64,000 bases of DNA from Haloterrigena turkmenica DSM 5511 (GTDB lineage: Archaea > Halobacteriota > Halobacteria > Halobacteriales > Natrialbaceae), in the NCBI RefSeq assembly GCF_000025325.1, contig NC_013744.1:310001-374000 (forward strand), read 5' to 3'. The translations under genes and the position numbers were made by a program. Below, piece after piece: positions 43,742 to 52,422 of the stretch (the stretch's first letter is position 1; every line of letters starts with the position of its first letter). The notes beneath the pieces were generated by a model. The model made no database searches. It was not told where the DNA came from and saw only the letters and a program-made list of their open reading frames with translations.

Positions 43742-45964
43742 TCAATCAAGGTTTATTTCGGGGTTTGAGGCCGCCTCGGCGCTCGAGCCGTCTGTGAACG
43801 CGGACTCCAGCGACCACATGTCTGCAGAGTAGAGTTCGACGGCTCCGCCGACCGCCTCGAGCGAGACGCCGGTGCTATCGGCCCGAGTCGGGTAGATTCG
43901 GCTGCTCACACTGGTTCGATCGTTGACGAACACTTCGATGACCGAAGCGTCGATGAGCACGTGCAGGTGAACGATGCCGTCGTCGGACTGGGGTACCTCG
44001 TCGATTGACTGCGGATCGGAGTTTGCGGCGTCCGAGAGGCTGGAGTGTTCACGATCGACGATCAGACGATTGCCGTCCGTGTACCGGATCGATGTTCGTT
44101 CCTCGCCGTCATCGGAGCACGCGACGACGAGCTCGAACGCGTCAGCACCGTCGAGTTCCAGTTCGAGTTGAATTTCCAGCGCGTCGCCGGAGACGCCGTC
44201 ACACGGTGACGGATCGTCCGGGGAGAGCGTCTGGCGGTCGATCGTCTCGCGTTCTCCCCGAAGACGAGTGAGTTCCTCGGCCGGCTGCACTACAAGAGTA
44301 CCGTCGGACGAAAGGGAGAGCGAACGAGGGACAGACATGGCACCAGACCACCCCGCGTCCCACTGCGCGGACGCACTGCGATCCTCGCGGATCCAGCCCC
44401 ACGAGAGGTACCGCCCGTCGCCGTCGGGGATCGATTGGGCGGCGTAGTAGTTCCCGTGATCGAGCGTCCCCGAGTCCTTTCGGTCGAACGTCTGACCGTC
44501 GAACGTTCCGAGAAAGTACGCGACCTTGTCGTAGTTCGAGACCTGCAGCAGCTGCAGGTCACCGAAGTCGAGTAGTTCCGGGCACTCCCAGATCGGCCCG
44601 TCTTCGTCGCGGTCTCCGACTAGGATTGGACCGACGTACGCCCAATCGAGAAGGTCGTCCGACTGATACAACAGCGCCGTTCCACCGGCATCCTCGGTCC
44701 CGGAGCCGATGAGGTGATACCAGGTTCCGTCCTCCTTCCAGACGTCGTGGTCGCGAAACTCGGCGTTCCAGTCGTCGTTCGCGAGGATCTGCGGCCGCTC
44801 GGGAGGGTCGGTGATGATCGGATTCTGTGGGGACTTCTGCCAGGTATCGAGGTCGTCATCGGCCGCGCGAGCGAGACAGGGGAGCTGATCATGTCCGTCG
44901 CCGCCGGTGTAGACGAACGTGGGGACGTCGTCATCGAGTACCGTACAGCCCGACCAGCACCCGTGCCGGTCCGGTCCCCCTGTGTCGGGCTCTAGCGCGA
45001 TGGGCCTATCCTCCCAGTGAACGAGGTCGTCGCTCACCGCATGCCCCCAGTGGATCGATCCGTGGTACGGTCCGGCCGGGTTGTACTGGTAGAACAGGTG
45101 ATACTCGCCGTTCCATTTGACTAGTCCGTTCGGATCGTTCATCCAGTTTGCCGGCGGCGTGAAATGGTACGAGGGGCGGTGAGGATCGTCGTCGATCTCT
45201 GTCCGGACCTGTGTCAGTTCCGCGCCACTCCGCGGTCGAGTGTACATCGCGGCCTCCCCGCGGGCGATGTGCTTGATCGTCCCGCGAAGAATCGTCCGCA
45301 GTGTCGTCAGGTACTCCGACGGTACGCCATCGAACGTGAAGTGTTGGCCGATACCGACGACGGTTCCCGCCCCGACTTGCCAACCGATGACGCTGTTCTC
45401 TCGGGGGACGTCCGTCTCACCGACAGCGGCGCTCGCGAGAACCGTTCCACGCTTCGGGATCCGGCGTCCGTAGGCCACTCGAGGTGTCGATTCGCTACGG
45501 GACGGCTGCGTGTGAACGCGGTTTCCGTCACATGACTCGAACAGGTCGGCGTCGGCGAACCGCGAACCGATCAGGAACCCCGCCGGGCGCTGACCCCACT
45601 TGTGGACTGGTTTGTACGTTTCGTCGATGAGGTCCGGCGGCTGCGGATCGATCCCCAGCTCCTTGACGGTCGTGACTCCGTGTAGACTCAACAGAAGTCC
45701 GCCGCCCCCGTCGAGATACGCCATCAGTGCGTCGACCGCACCGGAAGGGAACGTTTCGTCCGCGAAAGAGAGATCGCGGTGCCACCAGAGCGCGTCGAAC
45801 GACGACAGCGATTGTTCCGTCGGTAGATCCTCGAGTGAAACACAGTCCACGCCCGCAATGTCCCGTACAGCTCGAAGCGCTGCGCACTGTTCGTCCGTCA
45901 GTTCACCCGCGGTCAGAAACCCAAGGCTGGGAGAGTCTTTCGACTCTGAGTCCTCAGCTTGCAT
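43742..45964 (-). CDS. GH32 fructosidase with an N-terminal amidotransferase-like domain
   Basis: A 740-aa cytosolic enzyme (no signal peptide; start ATG 45964). Residues 1-235 resemble a class I glutamine-amidotransferase-like/ThuA-like fold (LGFLTAGELTDEQCAALRA, YLDGGGGLLLSLHGVTTVK, GTVVGIGQHFTFDG), with no catalytic Cys-His-Glu triad that I can identify. GH32 follows, with PANWMNDPNGLVKWNG near 276 (canonical Asp nucleophile), EFRDHDVWKEDG near 405 (Pro of the usual RDP replaced by His) and IWECPELLDF near 458. The C-terminal sandwich has SVIEVFVNDRTSVSSRIYP. It sits between the substrate-binding protein and the permeases in one operon, so it most likely cleaves fructo-oligosaccharides as they enter. 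Confidence 0.88.
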   Translation of the reverse strand: MQAEDSESKDSPSLGFLTAGELTDEQCAALRAVRDIAGVDCVSLEDLPTEQSLSSFDALWWHRDLSFADETFPSGAVDALMAYLDGGGGLLLSLHGVTTVKELGIDPQPPDLIDETYKPVHKWGQRPAGFLIGSRFADADLFESCDGNRVHTQPSRSESTPRVAYGRRIPKRGTVLASAAVGETDVPRENSVIGWQVGAGTVVGIGQHFTFDGVPSEYLTTLRTILRGTIKHIARGEAAMYTRPRSGAELTQVRTEIDDDPHRPSYHFTPPANWMNDPNGLVKWNGEYHLFYQYNPAGPYHGSIHWGHAVSDDLVHWEDRPIALEPDTGGPDRHGCWSGCTVLDDDVPTFVYTGGDGHDQLPCLARAADDDLDTWQKSPQNPIITDPPERPQILANDDWNAEFRDHDVWKEDGTWYHLIGSGTEDAGGTALLYQSDDLLDWAYVGPILVGDRDEDGPIWECPELLDFGDLQLLQVSNYDKVAYFLGTFDGQTFDRKDSGTLDHGNYYAAQSIPDGDGRYLSWGWIREDRSASAQWDAGWSGAMSVPRSLSLSSDGTLVVQPAEELTRLRGERETIDRQTLSPDDPSPCDGVSGDALEIQLELELDGADAFELVVACSDDGEERTSIRYTDGNRLIVDREHSSLSDAANSDPQSIDEVPQSDDGIVHLHVLIDASVIEVFVNDRTSVSSRIYPTRADSTGVSLEAVGGAVELYSADMWSLESAFTDGSSAEAASNPEINLD

Positions 45965-46176
45965 ATCTATCACACTGTGTTTATGGTACAAAAGTATTTT
46001 GGCGGCTATTGGAATCCGCGCAAAGGTCGCCCCAGGTGCCGGTTTTCATGGGGGAGATAACGATACCTGCGATGTTTAAGTTCTTAACGGGTGCAGCAGC
46101 TACTCCACACCGAGGGGCGGTCGGAATCGAGAGCGACACGCTCATGTAACCGATCGTTGCGAGCCGGGACGTTCGC

Positions 46177-48030
46177 TTATTCGTTGGGCGTCGGCTGGCC
46201 CTGGCGGACGGGCCAGTCTTGCACACTCGGTGTCTTCATGATCGCGCTGTCGTTTGCGGGCCAGTTCCAGTTCTCGGTGTTGTAGTACTCAGAGGCGATG
46301 TACAGTGTCCATGGTCCCCAGGAAGCGTCCATCCAGTTCCAGGACCACGCTAGCTGCTGGATGTGCGGCCGCTGTTCTTCCTTGCTCTGGCCTCGCGCGA
46401 TCGCCTGGAGGCGTTCCCGGATGTCCATCTCTCGAAGCTCTCCGTCGGGCTCACCGATCGGCGGAACTTCGACGATGAACTCGCTGGTACCCTCGCCGTT
46501 CCACTCCGAGACGGAGGGTACGCCGAGCGGATACGCGGTCACCCATGCCTCGTTGACGAGGTGATTCTGGAACCCCTCGTACGGAAGCGGTGCGGACTGG
46601 CCGACCCACCAGTTAGTGAGATCGTAGTCCCGCTCGGGGATCGTCTGTCCGAAGTACGTGGTGTCCTCAACGATGATCGCTTCGGTCTCGATACCGAAGT
46701 CGCTGAGGATCCGCGACGCGGTTTCCGTCCGGTTGCTGTGGAAACCGGCGTCTCTGAACGTGAGCGTGAACTGCTCGCCGTCGGGCTTGTACCACGTACC
46801 GTTCTCCTGGGTGAACCCTTCGTCCCGAAGGAGTTCGGTAGCTCGTTCGGTCCCGCCGTCGAACTGCATGAACTGACCTTTGACGTCTCCGAGCCACTCA
46901 TCGATAAGCGGCTGTGACATCCCCGCGGACAGATTGACGCGCTCCTTGTTCACGTCCGAGAGTGGCAGGTTCTGCATCAGCGTGTCGTGGCTCGCTTGCA
47001 GCACGTTCGAGAGCGCCCACCGGACCTGCTGGTTGTCGAGAGGCTCGCGGCGACAGTTGAATGAGATCGACTCGCCGCTATGGCTGTAGAACCTGACGGA
47101 CTCGTAGTTGTCCGGGATCTGGTCTGCCTGCGCCGAGTTGAACGCCACGTTGTGAAGCGCATCCACCTCGTTATTGCGCAGCGATCGGAGCTTCTCCTGA
47201 GGCCCCTGGAGCGGCAGCGCCTCCATCGTATCGAACGCGATGTCGTCCGCCGTGATGTGGGGGTTCTGGTAGTCCTCGTACTTCTCTAGGAGGAGCTGGT
47301 TCGCCGTCGCCTCCGACGGCATAAACGGCCCGTTCCCGAGCCCTTTCTCACGAGCCTCGTTGAGAGAAACGTTCCACTCGGCGAGTTCTTGGAGGATCGT
47401 ACTCCGGTCTTCGTCGGACCCAGCATCTTCCATGCGCTCGAGGTAGTCCCTGAAGACGTCGAACTTGAACGTCCAGTTGGTCGGGGCGTCGCCCATCCCG
47501 AACAGCGCGTTCTCGAACAGTTGGGTGTCGATCTTCTCTGCGAGCGTCATCTCGACGCTGTATTCGCCCGTCTGCTCGACATCGTCGAGAAAGTCCCAGA
47601 CGGCATCGTTGTTCACGTTCCGCCAGCGCATTTGGCCCACGAAGTCCTCGGCCGTGTACGCGTCTCCGTTGAACCACGTATACGTATCAGACAGGTCGAA
47701 CCGAACGGTCGCCCCAGACTGGACCGTCGACGGGTATTCCCAGTTCTCGACGAGTAGTGACACCCATTCTTCCTCGTCGGCATGCCACCGCGCGCCTTGC
47801 TCGAAGATGATCTTGTTCAAGACGCCGGGGGTCTGCTGTCCGAAGGGGTTGTAGTTGATCTGATCCGGCTGATTGGCCATCTCGACTCGGAGTCGATCCG
47901 AACCTGTCTCGTTCCCATATCCGAAACAGCCAGCAATTGATGCAACACCGGCGCCTGCGATACCTTTCAGCACCTGTCGACGACGAGAGCGCACATGCTC
48001 CCTCCCGTCATCTGAGTTACCATCTACCAT
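46177..48030 (-). CDS. ABC transporter substrate-binding lipoprotein (family 5, oligopeptide/oligosaccharide class)
   Basis: A 617-aa extracellular binding protein. The N-terminus carries a Tat-type twin-arginine motif (RSRRRQVLKGIAGAGVASIA) with a lipobox Cys (AGC) at about residue 34, so it is probably anchored to the outside of the membrane. The mature part shows SBP family 5 features (NYNPFGQQTPGVLNKIIF near the start; RKDGEFT-like region replaced by KPDGEQFTLTFRDAG later). It is the first gene of the operon, 212 bp before the GH32 gene. The class binds peptides, nickel or oligosaccharides; fructo-oligosaccharides are the inferred ligand. Confidence 0.9.
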   Translation of the reverse strand: MVDGNSDDGREHVRSRRRQVLKGIAGAGVASIAGCFGYGNETGSDRLRVEMANQPDQINYNPFGQQTPGVLNKIIFEQGARWHADEEEWVSLLVENWEYPSTVQSGATVRFDLSDTYTWFNGDAYTAEDFVGQMRWRNVNNDAVWDFLDDVEQTGEYSVEMTLAEKIDTQLFENALFGMGDAPTNWTFKFDVFRDYLERMEDAGSDEDRSTILQELAEWNVSLNEAREKGLGNGPFMPSEATANQLLLEKYEDYQNPHITADDIAFDTMEALPLQGPQEKLRSLRNNEVDALHNVAFNSAQADQIPDNYESVRFYSHSGESISFNCRREPLDNQQVRWALSNVLQASHDTLMQNLPLSDVNKERVNLSAGMSQPLIDEWLGDVKGQFMQFDGGTERATELLRDEGFTQENGTWYKPDGEQFTLTFRDAGFHSNRTETASRILSDFGIETEAIIVEDTTYFGQTIPERDYDLTNWWVGQSAPLPYEGFQNHLVNEAWVTAYPLGVPSVSEWNGEGTSEFIVEVPPIGEPDGELREMDIRERLQAIARGQSKEEQRPHIQQLAWSWNWMDASWGPWTLYIASEYYNTENWNWPANDSAIMKTPSVQDWPVRQGQPTPNE

Positions 48031-48057
48031 ACACGTATGCGATACTTGTTCATCCCA

Positions 48058-48083
48058 CTTATAAATTTGGTCTGATAATCAGA
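48058..48083 (-). promoter_or_regulatory. Promoter and dyad operator of the transporter operon
   Basis: TTTATAA on the minus strand (48058-48064) lies 28-34 nt before the ATG of the binding-protein gene, a good leaderless TATA box. Just upstream of it is a perfect 13-bp palindrome, TCTGATAATCAGA (48071-48083). A regulator bound there would touch the TATA/BRE side, the usual place for an archaeal activator such as TrmB or GfcR. Confidence 0.6.
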
Positions 48084-49132
48084 CATCCAGACGTCCGGGT
48101 TCGGTACGCAGATCTGGTTTCCCGGCGAGAACGAGACTGATCAACAATATTCACTACGGCTGTGAATCAATGTGATGGTTACTGGACAATCTCCTTCCTC
48201 GGGTGAGTGAACTTCTCACCGTCCGGCGCATATCGGAACGTACAGCGCCCGAAGGCCGATTCTAACCTTCATCATAATCAAGGTTGATTATGTATCGTGT
48301 AGAATGGGTGTATTCACTGTCTCGAGCAAACTCCTCAGTACGGCGAGAAAGATCGTTCCGCTCCCGGTCGAGAATTACATAAACACAGGTGTAAGACTTC
48401 CTCGAATGACGCTATCCAACTGGCTCTCGTCCGATGGGGGCACGGAAAGCGGTACCGGAGACCAACCACTTGACTCTACTGTAATATTATTCCTGCCGCG
48501 ATTCTAGGTGGGTTTCGGAGATAATCGCGATAAACAATTGCTCTCTCCTTGAATTCCCTGTACTCAGTTTCAGCAAATCATCCATTTCGATGTTTACATA
48601 GGTACTATTGTAACGGTAGTGTTTCATCGATAGGTATCCGTTTCATGATGACTACTGTGTGACTGAGTTCATAGTTCGTGTGAACACCTCGTCAGTGTGA
48701 ATACTGGAATTGATAATCCAGTGAACGAGAGGACGGACGATAATCTATGCTCTCTAGCCTATCACTCACCGGTTTTCCAATCTCCATCTATCTAGTTCTC
48801 AAGGGCAATACAACTCATCCTACGTTTTCACGCCTAATTAGAATTATGTCGTCTCAACCGAGGTACTCGCATCTTTTAGAGGTGTTTACAGAAATCACGA
48901 TCGGTACTCTCCGTCTTTACCGACAAATAGACGAGAATTCCCCGTCCTCAAGGGACGAGGCAAAGCAGAGCGAGTAGGTCAGGGTGGTTCACGGGCTCAA
49001 GTCTGGTATTGGAAAGATCCTCTGAGATCGATCTCACCACTCGATTAGTGGCGGTCTGCCTGCAGTTCGTGACCCCGTGAACCGCTCGGGGTCAAACCCC
49101 GAGGCACTCAGCCTGCTCCGCCTGTAGATCCG
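48084..49132. other. Long non-coding stretch with IS-end-like hairpins
   Basis: About 1 kb without a gene. Two features stand out. CCCCGTCC/GGACGAGG (48940-48960) forms a 7-of-8-bp hairpin with a short loop, and CTCGGGG/CCCCGAG (49085-49103) is a perfect 7-bp hairpin. Both look like the subterminal hairpins found at ends of IS200/IS605-type elements, so the region may be a decayed tnpB-type element; no TnpB residue string could be read. Confidence 0.35.
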
Positions 49133-49178
49133 GGCTCTGCTACCTTTCGAGAACCGAACTCAGGTAGGTAGCAGAGCC
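49133..49178 (-). terminator. Inverted repeat after the levansucrase gene
   Basis: GGCTCTGCTACCT (49133-49145) and AGGTAGCAGAGCC (49166-49178) form a perfect 13-bp stem with a 20-nt loop. It begins 22 bp after the levansucrase stop codon in the direction of transcription, the expected place of a terminator or 3'-end stabilising structure. No long T-run is attached. Confidence 0.5.
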
Positions 49179-49199
49179 TTCCGGAGCTAACTCGTTCCC

Positions 49200-50555
49200 T
49201 TACTGATTATTTCCGTTCGTCCCCTTGTTCGATCCACCCGAGGGAAGAAAGTGGCCGTCATTGAGTTCGCTGACGATCCGCGTTTTAGTCCCCTCGAGTT
49301 GTAGCTTCAGGCTCGGTGCAAGCGTTCCACCGAACAGTTCCTTCTGCTCTTCGGGGGGCAGATGGCCGACCTCGTCGAGGCTGATCTCGCCCCGAGACGT
49401 GTCGTCGAGCCCGCGGAAGTTCTCGAAGCTTTCGATCAGCACGTCGTTCCCGTGGGGCATCGCCAGCCACGAATACGCTTGGAAGGGCGCCGACTCGGGG
49501 TTTGCGAGGACCAGTCCGCTCCCGTTGAGCGGTTCGTATTCTCCGTAGAGCGAATCGCTCACGAACCCGTACAGCGCGTCGGGACCGCTGAGGCCGGGAG
49601 CGAACGTAAACTCGTGGCTGAGGACGAACAGATACCACTTCCCGTTATTGAAGACGTAATGCGGGCGTTCCAACTGTTGGTTGACCTCGATCGCCTCCAG
49701 GTTAGGCGGGAGGAGCTCCCACTCAGTGAGTTCGTCGTTGGTCGCTCGCATTACGCCAACGTTCCCGTTGTAGCTTTGCGGATCATCTGGGCTATCGCCT
49801 CCCGTGGGCGTGTTCCCCTCGAACACGACGAGATCCTCGCCGGTCTCGGGATGCTCGAAGTACCACGGGTCACGGAACGCGTAGACGATGCCCTGTTCTC
49901 GGGACTGCTCTAGGGTCTGATAGAGGTCCCCGTCGGCTTCGCCGATGATAACGTGCTCCTGGTCACCGGTCAGCTCGACGCCGTGCGGACTGGTCCGGAG
50001 GGACGCGCCCTTGCCGAGTGCGAGTCGCTGGCGGAACTCCGGTTCCGGGCTGGTCGCTGTGTAGAAGTGGTAAATCTGGTCCTCGCTCTGATCGTACATC
50101 GCAGAGCCGGCCCACTGGTGGTGCCCAAGCGGGTTCTCGAAGGCCGTCCCGCCCTCCTGCCAGTCGTGACCATTCCGGGAGTAGAAGTAGCGAATCGTCG
50201 CTTCATTGTGCCGAGCGCCCGGTACGAGGTCCTTTGACGCCGTGAGGGAGAAGACGACCTGCCAGCCGTCGATCTTTGCAATCGAGCCGTCGCGGTATCG
50301 AAGCGGCCACGTGTCCCAGATCCAGTAGTCGTCCGAGATTACGTCGGAGTTCTCATCGATGACCGGAGCAGTCGTATCGTCTGTAAGTTCGATACTGTTT
50401 GCGTGTTCGCGAGTCCACTGGCTCGCTTCACCTGTCTCGAGAGCGGCTCCGGAGCCAGTCCCAAACGGTAGCGCGAGACCGGCCGCACCAATTGCGCCAG
50501 TTGTTTTGAGTATACTGCGCCTGCTTAGCTCAAGATTAGTACTCTTATCTACCAT
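49200..50555 (-). CDS. Tat-exported GH68 levansucrase
   Basis: A 451-aa extracellular enzyme that splits sucrose and transfers fructose to make levan or fructo-oligosaccharides. The twin-arginine signal (SRRSILKTTGAIGAAGLALP, residues 11-30) is clear. GH68 landmarks: nucleophile region DYWIWDTWPLRYRDG near residue 80, the transition-state stabiliser in VYAFRDPWYFEHP near 230, and the acid/base Glu in QQLERPHYVFNNGKWYLF near 300; SWLAMPHGNDVLIESFENF follows. The C-terminus is Asn/Gly-rich. It is the only GH68 in the window and is divergent from a TrmB-type gene. Inulosucrase specificity cannot be excluded from these motifs. Confidence 0.93.
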   Translation of the reverse strand: MVDKSTNLELSRRSILKTTGAIGAAGLALPFGTGSGAALETGEASQWTREHANSIELTDDTTAPVIDENSDVISDDYWIWDTWPLRYRDGSIAKIDGWQVVFSLTASKDLVPGARHNEATIRYFYSRNGHDWQEGGTAFENPLGHHQWAGSAMYDQSEDQIYHFYTATSPEPEFRQRLALGKGASLRTSPHGVELTGDQEHVIIGEADGDLYQTLEQSREQGIVYAFRDPWYFEHPETGEDLVVFEGNTPTGGDSPDDPQSYNGNVGVMRATNDELTEWELLPPNLEAIEVNQQLERPHYVFNNGKWYLFVLSHEFTFAPGLSGPDALYGFVSDSLYGEYEPLNGSGLVLANPESAPFQAYSWLAMPHGNDVLIESFENFRGLDDTSRGEISLDEVGHLPPEEQKELFGGTLAPSLKLQLEGTKTRIVSELNDGHFLPSGGSNKGTNGNNQ

Positions 50556-50777
50556 CGCATCTGAGTATTAACTCCCATAGTACTAAAAGATTTCTGGATA
50601 GATGAACCATGGAGTATGATCATTATATAATCAATTTACATGCGTTTACACAGCTATGGATTATATTTTAGCCATTCAAATAGTATCTATATGCCAAAAT
50701 CAAATGCCAAATACGTGTGTTAGCGAACATCATTGAGCACACTAGACTTATATAACTACCTCGTTATAGCATGGATT
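50556..50777. promoter_or_regulatory. AT-rich divergent promoter region, levansucrase / TrmB-type gene
   Basis: A 222-bp, unusually AT-rich space. ATTATATAAT (50622-50631) is a palindrome in its centre with TGAT/ATCA-like flanks. CTTATATAAC at about 50746-50755 is the probable TATA box for the rightward regulator, 23-32 nt before its ATG. TACTAT near the levansucrase side could be part of its promoter. Confidence 0.45.
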
Positions 50778-51833
50778 ATGGACGGTAGAGATCTTAGAAC
50801 AGCTCTTAAGCGATTCGGACTCTCTGAGAAGGAAGTAGCAGCATACCTCACCTCCATCGGGCATGGTAAAATTAAGATGAGCGATCTAGCTGATGAAGCA
50901 GACATTTCAGTTCGACATGCGTACAAGGTCGCCGATCAACTTGAACAGCGAGGTCTCATAGTCGTCAATGACCATAGCACACCGACAACATTGAATGCAA
51001 TCCACCCTTCTGAGGCAATATCTCAATTGAAGGAAAACCTTTCAACAATTGAGTCAGAACTTAACACACGTTTCGAAGAGGCTTCGTTCGAGTCGAAGAC
51101 AGAGGTCTACAAATCTAAACCAACCCTTTTCAAACGTCTCCGGGAGAGTATTTCGAAAGCAGAAAATGAGGTTTTAGTATCACTTCCAGTCGAAGCGGTG
51201 CCTGACATTGCTGATGACCTACGAAGAGCGCTTGACCGAGGTGTATTTATCCTTCTGTTAGTGACTAATACAAAAACAGCAGTCTCTGGGGACAGTACAA
51301 TCGCATCCGTTATGCGTATATCTGAAGGTGATTTTCCTGCGATGATGTGTGTTGACCGTAGGGATGGAATTTTTTCACCGCCAGACCTGCTCCGCCATGC
51401 CTATTCATCTAAGCAAGGTATCTCTCTTCAACAAAACTCCTTCATACCAATTCTAATCAGTGCCTTTCTAGGTAACTTCTGGGGTGCAGGATACGAAGCC
51501 TACATTAGTCGGCCGAATGATCTTCCCCAAGAATACACCACGTTTTGTCACGCAATAGTAGATGCTACGTGCAAATTGAGGCAAAATACAGAACTCTACG
51601 CAGAAATAAAAGCCCGGGCTGTGTCTGCTGCTGACGGATTTGAAACCATTCGTGGACAAGTTACTAATGTGCAACAGTCAATCATTGCCCCAGAGTCAAG
51701 TTCCCGCGCTATCAAAAATACTCTTTTTATAGAGAGTGAGAATACTGTAGTATCTATTGGTGGACCGGGAGCATTTATGGAAGATTTTGAAGCAAAGATG
51801 ATCAGGTTATCGACAGATGTAGGGACTAGGTGA
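50778..51833 (+). CDS. TrmB family transcriptional regulator
   Basis: A 351-aa sugar-type regulator. The winged helix is at residues about 5-75 (LRTALKRFGLSEKEVAAYLT, then ADISVRHAYKVADQLEQRGL), followed by a short helical linker (LKENLSTIESELNTRFEEAS) and the C-terminal TrmB half with the phospholipase-D-like segment (SKAENEVLVSLPVEAVPDIA) and an effector region. The ATG at 50778 was taken because the upstream frame adds an unrelated stretch. The gene is much richer in A and T than the fructan genes beside it, which suggests separate ancestry. Its divergent position marks it as the likely regulator of levansucrase. Confidence 0.85.
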   Translation: MDGRDLRTALKRFGLSEKEVAAYLTSIGHGKIKMSDLADEADISVRHAYKVADQLEQRGLIVVNDHSTPTTLNAIHPSEAISQLKENLSTIESELNTRFEEASFESKTEVYKSKPTLFKRLRESISKAENEVLVSLPVEAVPDIADDLRRALDRGVFILLLVTNTKTAVSGDSTIASVMRISEGDFPAMMCVDRRDGIFSPPDLLRHAYSSKQGISLQQNSFIPILISAFLGNFWGAGYEAYISRPNDLPQEYTTFCHAIVDATCKLRQNTELYAEIKARAVSAADGFETIRGQVTNVQQSIIAPESSSRAIKNTLFIESENTVVSIGGPGAFMEDFEAKMIRLSTDVGTR

Positions 51834-51893
51834 ACTGAATCACTCAGTTGACCCCTTCTCAGTCGCAGGTGTAAGCTTGTAGCGGAATTGTTT

Positions 51894-52049
51894 CTACATT
51901 CGTAGCTGTGATAGTGACGACGAGTCAAAGAAGGTGTTTGGCGCTTCCGGGTCAATTGCCTTGCTGAGCGGCGGCAATTCAGTAGGATCAGAGTCCGTTA
52001 CTTCTGCAACTGCAGTGATGACTGCATGTACTGGCGTTCCCTCAGCCAT
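51894..52049 (-). pseudogene. Truncated HalOD1 gene
   Basis: From the ATG at 52049 the frame reads MAEGTPVHAVITAVAEVTDS, then LPPLSKAIDPEAPNTFFDSS and stops at 51894 after about 51 residues. Family-like sequence resumes past the stop as FRYKLTP in the same direction. The pattern is HalOD1 but the beta half is lost. It is the sixth copy in the window. Confidence 0.7.
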
Positions 52050-52414
52050 TACCTGTAGTTCATCTCTTATTTGACCCCCAACAGATCAAACTCTCCATAT
52101 TGGGATCTTTGAGACGAGAGTACACTCATAAGATATTATATAAAAGAAGGCAATGGTATCAGTGGAAGAGGAGAGAGCATATTTACACACGTACGTATGT
52201 AAATACTCCCTACACAGGAGAGTGAGTACAGATGCCCAACTTGTTGTATGATCTATACTATTATACAGATTTATTCTTTATTTCTACCTATACAAATCAT
52301 TCATTTTATATTCATATATAATAGCGGGAGTCAGTCGCTAGTTAGCTCTTGAAGTATAGTATCAAACATAAACTCGAAACCAAGTTAATTTCTTAGGCTT
52401 ATGAGGAGACCAGT

Positions 52415-52422
52415 CACTCTTT
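52415..52422. repeat. 8-bp target duplication, left copy
   Basis: CACTCTTT directly precedes the left end (GGTACTGTCTAG) of the IS6-family element; an identical copy follows the right end at 53153-53160. Eight bp is the duplication length made by IS6-family transposition. Confidence 0.8.

Noticed and set aside
50622-50631. AT-rich palindrome as a replication origin
   Set aside because: There is no Orc1/Cdc6 gene nearby and no set of repeated origin-recognition boxes; a regulator site for the divergent genes is simpler.
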